Of a stretch of DNA of 64,000 bases, positions 26,237 through 37,800 are shown in pieces. Position 1 is the first letter of the stretch. Each line of letters opens with the position of its first letter. The notes beneath the pieces are model-generated. The model saw only the letters and a list, made by a program, of their open reading frames with translations, did not search any database and had not been told where the DNA came from. Where the stretch lies: assembly GCF_900155475.1 (NCBI RefSeq), contig NZ_FXAM01000003.1, forward strand, positions 124,001 through 188,000. Direction: 5' to 3'. This DNA is from Methylomagnum ishizawai. Its GTDB lineage: Bacteria; Pseudomonadota; Gammaproteobacteria; Methylococcales; Methylococcaceae. The translations under genes and the position numbers were made by a program.

Positions 26237-27306
26237 ACCCGGAAGCAGGAGGCCCGCCGCCCGCCATCGCCACCGTGCTGGTCAACTGGCAAGGGGCCGA
26301 CGACACGGTCGAATGCCTGGAAAGCCTGTTCGCCAGCGATTATCCCGGCCAATCCGTGGTGGTGGTCGATAACGGTTCGCCCGACGATTCCCTGGCCAAA
26401 CTGGTGGCCTGGGCCGAAGGGCGCTACCCGGTGCCGTTATCCGCGCCCGCCGCCGACGGCCCGCCGCCCGCGCCTTGCCCCAAGCCGGTGTCCTATGCCC
26501 GGCTGGATTTGGACACGGCGGCCCTGGGGCGCGGCTGGCTGCCGGGCGTCCGGCTCTACCTGATCGCGGCGGGCAGGAACCATGGTTTCGCCGGTGGCGT
26601 GAACATCGGCCTGCGCTTCGCCCTTGCCAACCCGGCCCTGCGCTATGCCTGGGTGTTGAACAACGACACGGTGGTGGCGCGGGATTGCCTGTCGCGGATG
26701 GAGCGGCGGATGCGCGACGCGCCCGCCGCCGGGATGTGCGGCTCGCGCATCCTGTTCTACTGGCAGCCGGAAACGGTGCAGGTTTTGGGCGGGGCCGCGT
26801 TCCGGCCCTGGCTGGGCACGAGCCGCCTGCTCGGCCATCGCTGGGCGGCGGCGCGACAACCCGACCCCCGGCAACTGGAACGCGATTTCGACCATCTCAG
26901 CGGCGCGTCCATCCTGGTGTCGCGCCGCTTCCTGGAAGACGTGGGCTTCATGGACGAGGGCTATTTCCTGTATTTCGAGGAAATGGACTGGGCCATGCGC
27001 GGCAAGCGGCGCTATGGGCTGGTCTACGCCGACGACGCCCTGGTTTATCACAAAGAAGGCGCGTCTATCGGTTCCAGCCACCGCCACCAGAAACGCAGCC
27101 CGCTGTCCGTGTTCTTCATGGTCCGCAGCCGCTTGCGCTTCACCCGCAAATTCTTTCCCTGGGCCTTGCCTTCGGTGCTGGCCTATTCCCTCGCCACCGC
27201 CCTCCGCGCCCTGTGCCAAGGCCGACGCGCCCAGGCGCGGGCCATGTTCTCGGCCCTGTGCGGCCTGAGTCCCCAACGAGCCTTGGGCTGGACGCCCGAC
27301 CCATGA
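26233..27306 (+). CDS. Family 2 glycosyltransferase (rhamnosyltransferase-like)
   Basis: This 357-aa protein has a GT-A fold with ATVLVNWQGADDTVECLESL, the VVVVDNGSPDDS strand and the DXD-like NNDTVVARDCL. The later DEGYFLYFEEMDWAMR segment is the conserved acceptor/catalytic region of WbbL-type rhamnosyltransferases. A roughly 40-residue proline/alanine-rich insertion follows the first nucleotide-binding strand. It has no full-length transmembrane helix apart from a weak one near the C-terminus. It overlaps both the preceding methyltransferase and, possibly, the next gene. Confidence 0.88.
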   Translation: MNPEAGGPPPAIATVLVNWQGADDTVECLESLFASDYPGQSVVVVDNGSPDDSLAKLVAWAEGRYPVPLSAPAADGPPPAPCPKPVSYARLDLDTAALGRGWLPGVRLYLIAAGRNHGFAGGVNIGLRFALANPALRYAWVLNNDTVVARDCLSRMERRMRDAPAAGMCGSRILFYWQPETVQVLGGAAFRPWLGTSRLLGHRWAAARQPDPRQLERDFDHLSGASILVSRRFLEDVGFMDEGYFLYFEEMDWAMRGKRRYGLVYADDALVYHKEGASIGSSHRHQKRSPLSVFFMVRSRLRFTRKFFPWALPSVLAYSLATALRALCQGRRAQARAMFSALCGLSPQRALGWTPDP

Positions 27307-27314
27307 GGAAGCCT

Positions 27315-28361
27315 ATGGATATCATCCCACCCGTCGCGACCCCTCCGCGTTCGGTTTTCATCGCCTGGACGCCGTTCCAGCGGCGGCAACTGTCGATGGC
27401 CCCGCTGTTGGGCTTCGAGCCGGTGTTCATGCCGCTGGGCCAGGGACCGCGCCCCCTGCGGCCCTTGCAATATCTCCATCACGCCCTGGCCACCCTGGAT
27501 TTCCTGCGCGGGCGGCGGCCCGAGACGATCTGGGTGCAATTGCCGCAGGTGCCCTTGCTGAGCGCGGCGCTCTGGCATCGGCGCTGGGTGGACCCGAAGG
27601 TCCGCATCATCGCCGATTGCCATAACCGCATCCTCAACCCGCCCTGGAACCGCTGGCCCGGACTCAAGGCGCAGCTGAACGCCTGCGACGCCGTGGTGGT
27701 TCACAACCGCACGGTGCTGCCCAAGGTCGAGGCCCTGGGCATCCACCCCGGACTGCTGCGCATCCTGGAAGACCCGCCCGCCCTGTTGCGGCGGGTGGCG
27801 CGGTCCGCCGCGCCCTATCCCAAGCCTTGGGTGTTGTTCCTCGCCAGTTTCAACCCGGACGAGCCGATCCAGGAACTGTTCGCGGCGGCGCGGTTGGCCC
27901 CGGATATCCATTTCGTGCTGGCCGGGGAGTCCGGGCGGGCCAGTGGCCGCCACGTCCTGGCCGATCCACCGCCCAACGTGGTCCTGCCGGGCTATCTGAG
28001 CGGTGAGGCGCTGGATACGGCCATCCTGGAAGCCGACGCGGTGCTGGCCCTGACCAAGCTGGAGGACGCGCAACTGAGCAGCGCCGCCGAGGCCATCGGC
28101 GCGGGACGGCCCATGGTGCTGTCCGACACGCCGGTGACGCGGGAGATGTACCACCAAGGCGGGGTGTTCGTGGATACCTACGATCCGGCTTCCATCGTGC
28201 GCGGCTGCCAGACCGCCATCGCCGAGGCCGGGCGGCTGGGGGCCGAATCCCAGGCGCTGCGGGAAGAGCGCTACCGGCGCTGGTGGACCCAGGCCGCGGC
28301 CATCGGGGATTTGCTGGACCTGGACCGGGTGCCGCCGGACTCCGCCCCGGTGGTTGTGTGA
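27315..28361 (+). CDS. Group 1 (GT-B fold) glycosyltransferase-like protein
   Basis: This 348-aa protein has the two-domain layout of GT-B enzymes. The C-terminal half has WVLFLASFNPDEPIQELFAA, FVLAGESG, VVLPGYLSGEALDTAILEADAVLALTKLE and SSAAEAIGAGRPMVLSDTPV, which is the usual donor-binding region. The N-terminal half begins SVFIAWTPFQRRQLSM. The expected EX7E motif is not well preserved. The start at 27315 has AGGA at good spacing; an ATG at 27303 overlapping the previous stop is the alternative. A 75-base gap precedes the next gene. Confidence 0.78.
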   Translation: MDIIPPVATPPRSVFIAWTPFQRRQLSMAPLLGFEPVFMPLGQGPRPLRPLQYLHHALATLDFLRGRRPETIWVQLPQVPLLSAALWHRRWVDPKVRIIADCHNRILNPPWNRWPGLKAQLNACDAVVVHNRTVLPKVEALGIHPGLLRILEDPPALLRRVARSAAPYPKPWVLFLASFNPDEPIQELFAAARLAPDIHFVLAGESGRASGRHVLADPPPNVVLPGYLSGEALDTAILEADAVLALTKLEDAQLSSAAEAIGAGRPMVLSDTPVTREMYHQGGVFVDTYDPASIVRGCQTAIAEAGRLGAESQALREERYRRWWTQAAAIGDLLDLDRVPPDSAPVVV

Positions 28362-28436
28362 TCCACAGCCCGCCGGGGCGCGAACCCAGGTCCGCGCGGA
28401 CCGGCCCCAAGCCTTAGAACCACAAGGAAAACCGTG

Positions 28437-29606
28437 ATGCGTGTCTTTTTCTCCACGCCCATACCGCTGGGCAGCGTGGGCGTCGGCGCGACCGCCCTGG
28501 AACAGGTGCGCGGCGCCGCCGAAAACGGGGTCGAGGTGGTGGTCTGCACCACGGGCGTGGACCCCAGGGCCGAAATCCCGCCAGGGGTGCGGATCGTCCG
28601 CAGCCTGGGACTGGGCCGCTGGCGCGTCCCCCACCGGGCCTTGGGCCTGGAGCGGGCCTTCCGCTGGAACGATTACATCGGCGCCAGCCTGCTCCGGCGG
28701 CGGGGACCGGGCGGCTTCGACCTGGTGCATTGCTGGCCGGGCTGGGCGCAGGGCACGCTGACGGCGGCGGCGGAACTCGGCATCCCCAGCCTGCGCGAAG
28801 CCCCCAGCGCCCATACGGCGGAAGCCCTGGCCCAGGCGGCGGCGGAGCAAAGCGTCGTCCCTATCCCGCTCGCGGCCCGCGATCCCTTCCGCAACGATCC
28901 GGCCAAAATCCGCCGCGAGGAGATCGATTACCGGCTGGCGAGCGCGGTGTTGACACCCTCGGCCTACGTGGCGGAAACCTTCGCCCGGCGCGGCCATCCC
29001 GAAAGCCGCTTGATCCGCCACCGCTACGGCTATAGCCCCGAGCGCTTCCCCCATCCAGCCCCTCCCCAGGCCACGCCGGGGCGGCCCTTCACCGTATTGT
29101 TTGTGGGCCTGTGCCAACCGCTCAAGGGAGTGCATTACCTGCTGGAGGCTTGGTACCGCTCGGGCGCGTACCGGCACGGACGGCTGCGCCTCGTGGGCGG
29201 CTGGGTGCCGGGCTACCGCGAAGCCCTGGCCGAACGCTTGGCCCACCCGTCCATCGAGGTGTTGCCCTTCAGCCCGGAGGTCGCCGTTCATATGCGGGAG
29301 GCCGATGCCTTCGCCCTGTCTTCCGTGACCGAGGGCAGCGCCATTGTCACTTTCGAGGCCCAGGCCATGGGCTTGGCCTTGTTGGTGTCGGATGCCACCG
29401 GGGCCGATATGGCGCATGGGGTCCAAGGCTTCCAGCACCCCGCCCGCGATGTCGAAGCGCTGGCCGGTCATTTGGCCTTGTGCCTGGACCAGCCCGAATT
29501 GCTGCTGAGGATGCGCCGGGCCGGTTTCGAGCGTCGCGACGCCTTGTCGTGGCGTGAGGCCGGGCGGCGGCTGGCCGACATCTACCGGACGGTCGCCCAG
29601 GATTGA
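28437..29606 (+). CDS. Family 4 glycosyltransferase
   Basis: This 389-aa GT-B enzyme begins with MRVFFSTPIPLGSVGVGATAL. It has the GT4 donor half with FTVLFVGLCQPLKGVHYLLEAW, LRLVGGW, EVLPFSPEVAVHMREADAFALSS, then VTEGSAIVTFEAQAMGLALLVSDATG, which contains the EGSAIVTFE version of the EX7E motif. It would transfer a sugar from a nucleotide donor to the growing lipid-linked unit. The start at 28437 has AAGGAAA seven bases upstream; an in-frame GTG lies just before it. It is the last gene before a 542-bp intergenic gap. Confidence 0.88.
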   Translation: MRVFFSTPIPLGSVGVGATALEQVRGAAENGVEVVVCTTGVDPRAEIPPGVRIVRSLGLGRWRVPHRALGLERAFRWNDYIGASLLRRRGPGGFDLVHCWPGWAQGTLTAAAELGIPSLREAPSAHTAEALAQAAAEQSVVPIPLAARDPFRNDPAKIRREEIDYRLASAVLTPSAYVAETFARRGHPESRLIRHRYGYSPERFPHPAPPQATPGRPFTVLFVGLCQPLKGVHYLLEAWYRSGAYRHGRLRLVGGWVPGYREALAERLAHPSIEVLPFSPEVAVHMREADAFALSSVTEGSAIVTFEAQAMGLALLVSDATGADMAHGVQGFQHPARDVEALAGHLALCLDQPELLLRMRRAGFERRDALSWREAGRRLADIYRTVAQD

Positions 29607-30148
29607 GGCGATTTGGCTCCCGGCCCTGACCACCCCACCGGTAGTGATCCCGGTCGCGAAGGATTCGGAATCTCGCCGCTCCGGGCAGATCCGCATCGCC
29701 GCCAGCGCGGGGTATTGGGAACGCCGTGGCGCGGTTCCCAAGGTCCCGCCTTGGTATTAACTTATTCCAAGCCGCCATGTTCCCGGCAAAACACTCCCAG
29801 CCGGTTATCGATAATTCCTGCCCTCTGGATTCCCAAGCCCAGGCAAAAAACCGGAAACATGGTCCAGCCCGGACCCCCGTAGGTATATTTAACTATTGTC
29901 AATCAGCAAGAGCCTATTGGACAATTCGGTATATACAATGCCCCGCATAGCCCATCACGGACCGTCGGATTGCTTAATCGGATAAGCAGTACGGCGCAAG
30001 GATTCCGCCGGGTGTATTGGATATTGGCTCAAACCCTGACCTTAGCGCCAAGATCGGAGGTATTTTCCAGTGGGGTGGCTTGGCGGTTCCAACGGATGGA
30101 AACGCCATCGAACGACCAAGTTCAACAACAAAACAAGGAAGTCTCGCC
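29607..30148. other. Long intergenic region before the initiating transferase gene
   Basis: These 542 bases hold no gene I can support. A stem is possible at 29715-29741, with TTGGGAAC and GTTCCCAA as perfect 8-bp arms. It overlaps a second stem at 29739-29755 (CCAAGG / CCTTGG). These could end the upstream transcript, though no T run follows. An A+T-rich stretch at 29880-29940 (TTGTCA, then TATATACAAT) is the likeliest place for a promoter, but the spacing of the hexamers is poor. AAGGAA just before 30149 is the ribosome site of the next gene. The size suggests a regulated leader. Confidence 0.35.
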
Positions 30149-31588
30149 ATGAAGGACCGACGCAGGCAGGGAACCGTCAGGCTTAACTATACCAAACTCC
30201 TCGCTTTGATCCGCACCGTCGATAGCCTCATCATCGTGTTATCCCTTGAACTGGCGATAAGGTTAGTGAACCAAACCCTTGATACCTGGTATGTTCTCAA
30301 CGATGGCCATAGATATTGCGCCTTGGCCGGAGTTTTACTATTCCAGTTTTTCGCCGATTATTACGAAGTCTATTACGCTTGGCGCGGAGCCTCGCAGGAT
30401 AACGAATCGGTCCGGCTGGGCTGGTCCTGGTTCTGCGCGATGGCAGCCATCATGGCACTGTTGGCCTGCTTCAAATCGGGCGTCGAGCTGTCCTTGTTCG
30501 TCACGGCGGCATGGTTCTGCGTTTCCTTCCTGGCCTTGATCCTGGTCCACGAACTGGGCCGCGGTTGGCTGGCCTTCCTCAGGCGGCGCGGCCTGAATTC
30601 GCGGCGGGTGGTGATCGCCGGGGCCAACGACCTGGGGGCGCGGCTGGCCGGGGCCTTCGCCGCCATGCCCTGGCTGGGGTATTGCTTCGCGGGCTACTAC
30701 GACGACCGCGGTTTCCAGCAGGGCCGCCGGCTCGCCTGCCCGGAGCGGCTGTACGGCGGCGATTTCAACACCCTGGTCCAACGCGCCCGCGACGGCGAAA
30801 TCGACGAAATCTTCATCGCCATGCCCATGCGCTCGGAACAGCGGGTCGCGGAACTGATGAACCTCCTGTCCGACACCACGGCCAGCGTGTATTACGTGCC
30901 GGACGTGTTCGTGTTCAACCTGGTCCGCTCGCGCCTGGACATGGTCCAGGGCATCCCCTGCATCACGGTCCATGGTTCGCCGTTCAAGCATCAGCCCGTC
31001 GATGGCTTCCTCAAGCGGGCGGAGGATGTAGTGCTCTCCTTCGCCATCCTGGCCCTGATCGCCGTCCCCATGGTGTTGATCGCCACCGCCGTCAAGCTGG
31101 ACTCGCCCGGCCCGGTCCTGTTCAAGCAGAAACGCTACGGCATGAGCGGCGAACCCATCGAGGTCTGGAAATTCAGGACCATGACCGTGCAGGAAAACGG
31201 CGCGACCGTGACCCAGGCCACCCGCAACGACGCCAGGATCACCCGCCTGGGCGGCTTTTTACGCCGCTATTCCCTGGATGAGTTGCCGCAATTCATCAAT
31301 GTATTGCAAGGCCGTATGTCCATCGTCGGACCCCGGCCCCACGCCGTGGCCCATAACGAGTATTACCGTAAGCAGATCAACGGTTATATGCTGCGGCATA
31401 CCATCAAGCCGGGGATTACCGGGCTGGCCCAGATCAATGGTTGCCGGGGGGAGACCGATACCCTGGACAAGATGGAACGGCGGGTGGTCTACGACCTGGA
31501 ATATATCAGCCATTGGCAGGTATGGCTGGACCTCAAGATTATCTTCCTCACCATTTTCAGGGTGGCGCACGATCCGAATGCGTATTAG
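30149..31588 (+). CDS. WcaJ-type undecaprenyl-phosphate sugar phosphotransferase
   Basis: This 479-aa polyprenyl-phosphate hexose-1-phosphate transferase would load the first sugar of the repeat unit. The N-terminal half has about four transmembrane helices (residues 20-140) and a CoA-binding-like Rossmann domain with RVVIAGANDLGARLAG. The catalytic C-terminal half starts with the KRAEDVVLSFAILALIAVPM helix. It continues with DSPGPVLFKQKRYG, VWKFRTM, RLGGFLRRYSLDELPQ and MSIVGPRPH, all hallmarks of the family. Start 30149 has AAGGAA upstream and gives normal family length. The sugar donor is probably UDP-glucose or a similar hexose, by family only. Confidence 0.93.
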   Translation: MKDRRRQGTVRLNYTKLLALIRTVDSLIIVLSLELAIRLVNQTLDTWYVLNDGHRYCALAGVLLFQFFADYYEVYYAWRGASQDNESVRLGWSWFCAMAAIMALLACFKSGVELSLFVTAAWFCVSFLALILVHELGRGWLAFLRRRGLNSRRVVIAGANDLGARLAGAFAAMPWLGYCFAGYYDDRGFQQGRRLACPERLYGGDFNTLVQRARDGEIDEIFIAMPMRSEQRVAELMNLLSDTTASVYYVPDVFVFNLVRSRLDMVQGIPCITVHGSPFKHQPVDGFLKRAEDVVLSFAILALIAVPMVLIATAVKLDSPGPVLFKQKRYGMSGEPIEVWKFRTMTVQENGATVTQATRNDARITRLGGFLRRYSLDELPQFINVLQGRMSIVGPRPHAVAHNEYYRKQINGYMLRHTIKPGITGLAQINGCRGETDTLDKMERRVVYDLEYISHWQVWLDLKIIFLTIFRVAHDPNAY

Positions 31589-31836
31589 CGCATCCCGCCG
31601 GTCACAGGTCCGGCCAGCTTGGGAAGCAGGGAATCAAGCAGACCAATATACTTAACCACGGCGATGGTTCCGCGCCAGGGATCAGTATGAATACCTAACG
31701 GGTTCACAGCCCATGGATTTACCCGTAAACTGCGGACAAGCTGGCTGATCCTTGGAGGATTTTCCAAGGCGGCGAAAAAGGGATAATCAATAAATCGCGC
31801 GGGCCGGAATGCCCGCCGGAAAAGGAGTTTCACCGG

Positions 31837-34800
31837 ATGAGCAGGACGTCATCGAAACCGCGGGGCGGGCGCTCCGGCCTGACCTGGGCGATGGCTTGGG
31901 GATTGGCCGCGCTGATTTCCTATAGCCACGCCACCGGCCAAGCCCCGTCCATCCCGGACGCCTCGGGCTTGAACCAAGCCCTGGCCGCGCGTCACGACCT
32001 CACCCTCACCGCCGCCAGCCCCGACGGGCGTTGGCTCGCCAGCGTCAGGCCGGATGGCTGGGTCGAGCTACACGATCTCGCCACCGACCAGACCCCGGCG
32101 ACCCTGCTGGGACGGGCCGGTGCCCGCGTCACCGGCCTGGCCTACAGCCCCGACGGCGCGACCCTGGCCGGCGGCCTGGACGATGGCCATATCCTGCTGT
32201 GGGACCCGGCCACGGGACAGGAGCGGCGGGTGTTGCCGGCGGGGCAGGGCGGCACCATCGAACTCTTGAGCTTCAGCCCCGGCGGCCGCCTCATCGCCAG
32301 CAGCGCCCAGGACCATCTCATCAAGTTGTGGAACACCCCCACCGGTACCTTGAACCACGTCCTGTCCGGCCACGCGGGCGCGGCCCTCTCGACCCTGGCC
32401 TTCGAGGCCGACGGCCATACCCTGGTCAGCAGCGGCGGCAATCAGATCAAGCGCTGGGACGCGGTGTCCGGGCAAGAAATCGCCGTGGCTTCCGGTCTCG
32501 CGGCCCTGCCCGGCAATGTCGATACCCGCCCCGGCGGTGGGGTGGCGGGCATCGCCCAGAACGGTCAGATCGGCCTGTGGCAATTCGACGGCGGCGGACT
32601 CCAGCCCCGGCCCGGACTCTTGCCGGAACAGGAGGGGGTGGAGCAACACGCCGTGGCCTTCAGTGCCGACGGTGCCCATGTGGCCGGAATCGGCGCGGAC
32701 AACCGGGTGCGGATTTGGGATAGCGCCAACGGCGCCTTGCGGCAAACGCTGGCGGCGGGGGCGGGCGTGCATTTCACGGCGGCGGCTTTCGATCCAGGCG
32801 GCGGCGTATTGGCCCTGGGGGCGGACAACCAGACCCTCACCTTGTGGGATATCGGCACCGGAGCCTTGGTCGCGGCCCCGATCCCGACCGGCGACACCCT
32901 CGCCACCCTGGCCTATACCGCGGGCGGAGCGGAGTTGATCGGCCAGGGCCAATCCGGGCGGATCGCGGTATGGAGCCTGCCCAATGGCGCACCGCGCTAT
33001 GCCGCCCAGGGCGCGGCCCCGGTCGCGGGCGGTGCCTGGAACATGGCCGCGGCCAGCACGGCCAATCCGGTCGGCCCGGCCCCGTCCAACGCCGCCGCAA
33101 CGGCCCGCGCCGCCACCCAAACAGCCCCGGCGGCGGGCATCCCAGCCCTGGCGAACCCAAACCGGAAGCCTGGCAAATTCTCGAAGAAAGCCCAGTGGAA
33201 AGGCATCACGGCCCTGACGATCAACCGGGACGGCAGCCTGTTGGGCGCGACCGGCCGGGGCGGCACCCTGCGCATCCTCGGCAGCGATGGCAAGCGGCGC
33301 TGGACCTTGCGCGGCCACCACGGCCAGAACGTCACCGGAGCCGCCTTCCTGCCGGATGGCAAGCGCGTGGTCAGCATCGGCCGCGACAGCGAAGCCACGA
33401 TCTGGGACACCACCAGTGGCCGGACCACGGCGGTGCTGCGGGGCGCGGAGCAAGCCCCCAGGGCGGTGGCGACCGCCCCGGACGGCCATATCGCCGTGGC
33501 CGGCGAGGACACCCGCATCCTGTACTACAACGGCCAGGGCAAGCTGGAACGCATCCTCAAGGGCCACCGCGATTTCGTGAACAGCCTCGCCTTCAGCCCG
33601 GATGGCCGCATCCTCGCCAGCGGTTCCGCCGACACCGCCCTGATCCTGTGGTCGGCGGACACCGGGCAAGCCCTGCGGACCCTGCCTTGCGGGGCCGAGA
33701 TCAACGCCCTGGCATTCAGCCCGGACGGGAAACAGGTGGCGGTGGGCACCGCCGACGGCCTGGTCGGCCTATGGGAAACCGGCGGGCGCTTGGTGCGGGT
33801 TTTCTCCGGGCATAGCGCCGCCGTCAGGAGCGTGGCTTTCAGCCGCAACGGCCAGCGCTTGGCCAGCGGGGGCGAGGATGCCAAGGTGGCGATCTGGTCC
33901 CTGCCCGACGGCAAGCTCCGCAAAGTCCTGGCCGAAACCAGCCCGGTCAACGGCTTAGCCTTCGGCCAGGGCCGGCACCTGTTCACCGGCGGCGAGGACG
34001 ACCGGCTCGACGATTGGGATACCGATAGCGGCGGCAAGTTCAAGACCTCCCAGGCCGAACCGCGGGCCGCGCTGATCTGGCTGGGCCGGGTGTTGGACTG
34101 GTTGGTGCCACCCGCCGAGGCGGCGATTCCCGCAGCGCCCGGCGGTCCACTCCTCATCATCACCCCGGACCCGCCCGCCAACCCCGCCCGCGTCAGCCCC
34201 GATTTCAGCGCCTATTACACCGAAATCCTCCGCGCCGAAGGACTCAACGAATTCGCCGTCAGCCCGATGGGGTCGGTCAACGCCGCCCTGCTCGCGGCCT
34301 ACGACGTGGCGATCCTCGGCCCCATGGCCCTGACCGCCGCCCAGGCCACGCTGCTCGATACCTGGGTCAACGACGGCGGCAACCTCATCGCCATGCGCCC
34401 GGACCCGCTGTTGGCGGGCCTGCTGGGCATCACCCCGGCCGGGACCGGCCTCGCCGACGGCTATCTCCTGGTGAACTACGGCCAGTTGCCCGGCAACGGC
34501 ATCGGCAACGACGGCCAACCCATGCAGTTCCACGGCACCGCCGATCCCTACACCCCCACCGCCGGGACCGGCACCGTCGGCGTCGCCCGGCTCTATAGCG
34601 ATTTCTCCACCCCGACCGCCTATTCCGCCATCACCCTGCGCGGCGGCATCGGCGCGGGCGGCGGTTTGGCCGCGGCCTTCGGCTACGATCTCGCCACCGC
34701 CATCGTCTACAGCCGCCAGGGCAATCCGGCCTGGGCCGTCCAGGAGCGCGACGGGTTATCGCCGATCCGTTCGGACGACAAGTTCTACGGCAACGCCAGT

Positions 34801-37800
34801 TTCGATTTCCAAGCGGACTGGGTCGATCTGCTGCGCGAGGTGGCTGTGCCCCAGGCCGACGAACAGCAACGCCTGTTGGTCAACCTCATCCTCGCCATGA
34901 ACCAGGCCAAGAAACCGCTGCCGCGCTTCTGGTACCTGCCCTTCGGCAAGAAGGCGGCGGTGGTGATGACCGGCGACGACCACGCCAACGGCGGCACCGC
35001 CGGGCGTTTCGACCAATTCATCTCGTTGAGCCCCCAAGGCTGCAACCTCGACAATTGGGAGTGCGTCCGGGGCACGTCCTATCTCTATCCCGATTCGCCC
35101 TTGACCGGTGCCCAGGCCAGCGCCTACGCCGCCCAGGGCTTCGAGGTCGGGCTCCATGTCAACACCAATTGCGCCGATTTCACCCCCGCCACGCTGGAAG
35201 CCTTCTACGTCCAGCAACTCGCCGCGTTCCAAACCCGCTATCCGGGGATCGTCCCGCTCACCCAGCGCCATCATTGCATCGCCTGGAGCGATTGGACCAC
35301 CGGGGCCACGGTCCAGGTCAACCACGGCATCCGCCTCGATACCAGCTATTACTTCTGGCCGCCGATGTGGGTGCAGGACCGTCCGGGCTTCTTCACCGCC
35401 TCGGCCACGCCCATGCGCTTCGCCGCCCCGAACGGCGGCCTGATCGACAACTACCTGGCGGTCAGCCAGATGACCGACGAATCGGGCCAGACCTATCCCT
35501 TCACCATCAACACCCTGCTGGACCGGGCCATCGGTCCCGAGGAAGACTATGGCGCCTACACCCTCAACGCCCATACCGACACGGCGATAGAAACCGAATC
35601 CACCACCGCCGTGGCCTCGGCCCAAACCCGCGGCATCCCCGTGGTGACTTCCGCCCAGATGCTGGGCTGGCTGGACGGCAAGAACGGCGCGGCCTTCACC
35701 GCCCCGAGTTGGAACGCCACCAGCGGGCAGTTGACCTTCGGCGTCGCCCTGCCCGGACTCGACGCCCAGGGCAAACAACCGGCCAACGGCCTGCAAGCCA
35801 TGCTCCCGCTCCATTTCGCCGGCCAGACCTTGGCCGGGCTCACCAAGGCGGGGGCGGCGGTGGCCTATTCGGTCAGGCCAGTCCATGGCGTGGAATACGC
35901 CCTATTCACGGTGGCGACCGGCGCGACCCGGCCCACCGATTTCAACACCTATGTCGCCCGTTACACGGCGGACACCACACCGCCCCAGACGGGCCAGTTG
36001 TCCCCCGCGGCCGGCGGCACCGCCAAGCAAACCGCCGTGGTCAGCGTGGCTTTCAATGAAGCCATGGACCCGGCCAGCATCAACGCCAGCAGTTTCCGGC
36101 TGCGCGACGGCAACGGGGCGGCGGTGGCGGCGCGGCCCCGCTATTCGGCCTATACCCGCACGGCCAGCCTGACGCCGACCGCGCCCTTGGTGGCCGCGAC
36201 CAATTACACCGCCACCCTCAGCGGCACCGGCACCACGCCCGCCACCGACCTGGCGGGCAATCCGCTCGGAGCCGACCGGGTTTGGTCCTTCACCACCGAA
36301 ACCGCCCCTTGCGCCGCCCAGCCGTGCAGCCTGTGGGACGCCACCACCCGGCCCGGCATCGCCTCGATCAACGATCCGAACCCGGTGGAACTGGGCGTGC
36401 AATTCAAATCCGACGCCAACGGCTGGATCACCGGGCTCCGCTTCTACAAGGGCGCGGGCAATACCGGCACCCATATCGGCAGCCTGTGGAGCGGCGGCGG
36501 CCAACTCCTAGCGCGGGCCAATTTCGCCAACGAAACCGCCAGCGGCTGGCAACAAGTCGATTTCGCCAACCCGGTGGCGGTCACGGCGGGCACGACCTAT
36601 GTCGCCTCCTATCACGCGCCCAACGGCTTCTACGCGGGCGACAACAATTTCTTCACCGCCAGCGGGGTGGACAATCCGCCCCTGCACGCCCCGACCAACG
36701 CGGCGGTCCAGCCCGGCAACGGGGTCTATGCCTATGGCACCACCCCGGTCTTTCCGAGCGACAGCTACCAGGCCACCAATTATTGGGTGGACGTGGTGTT
36801 CTCCAACCCGGTGCCCGGCCCGCCCACCATCACCACCACGAACCTGGGCCCGGCGACGGTGGGCCTCGCCTACACCGCCAGCTTGGTGGCCAGCGGCGGC
36901 TTGCCCCCCTATGCCTGGTCGATCAGCGCCGGAGCCCTGCCCACCGGGATCACCCTCGACTCCGCCACCGGCAAGTTGACCGGCCTCCCGACCATGGTGG
37001 GCACGGCCAGCTTCACGGTGCGGGTGGTCGATGCCACCGGCACCGTGGCCAACCGGGCCTTCAGCCTGATGGCGCAACCCGGCCCTCTCAACATCCTCAC
37101 CGGCAGCCTGCCCGACGCCACCGTGGGCGCGGCCTATGCGGCGACCCTGACCGCCGCCGGAGGCAGTCCGCCCTATACCTGGTCCCTGGCCACCGGGAGC
37201 GGCCTGCCCGCCGGGCTGAGCCTGGATAGCGGCAGTGGCGTCATCGGCGGCGTGCCCGGCACCGCCGGAACCTATAGCTTCACGGTGCGGGTGACCGCCG
37301 CCGAAAGCAGCGCGACCCGGACCCTGGGCATCAAGGTGGGGGCCACGCCGTCGAGTTTCTCGATCTGGCCCGCCACGGCGGTACCGGGGCGGGTGGATTC
37401 GGGACCGGATCGCCCGGTCGAACTGGGGGTGAAATTCAAATCCGATGTGGCGGGCGCGATCAGCGGCATCCGTTTCTACAAGGCCGCCGCCAACACCGGC
37501 CCCCATGTCGCCCATCTCTGGAATGGCGGCAATGGCAACCGGCTGGCGACGGCCAGCTTCGCCCATGAAACCGCCTCGGGCTGGCAACAGGCGGATTTCG
37601 CCACGCCGGTCGCCATCGCCGCCAACACGGTCTATGTGGCGTCCTACCACACCGGCACGGGCCATTACAGCGAAGACATCAACTACTTCCAGGCCGGCGG
37701 CGTGGACGCGCCTCCGCTCCATGCCTTGCGGAACGGTGCCTCGGGCCCGGATGGGGTGTTCGTATACGGCAACGGCGGGGTGTTCCCGAACCGGGCGGCC

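Noticed and set aside
27183-29741. 852-codon minus-strand open frame across two glycosyltransferase genes
   Set aside because: It spans two clear plus-strand genes and their gap and has no recognisable motif.
29607-30148. Small genes of 60-89 codons in the long gap
   Set aside because: None has a ribosome site or recognisable motif; one merely extends the WcaJ frame upstream of its supported start.
31739-31770. Terminator at CTTGGA/TCCAAG before the giant gene
   Set aside because: The stem is short, not G+C-rich, and no T run follows.
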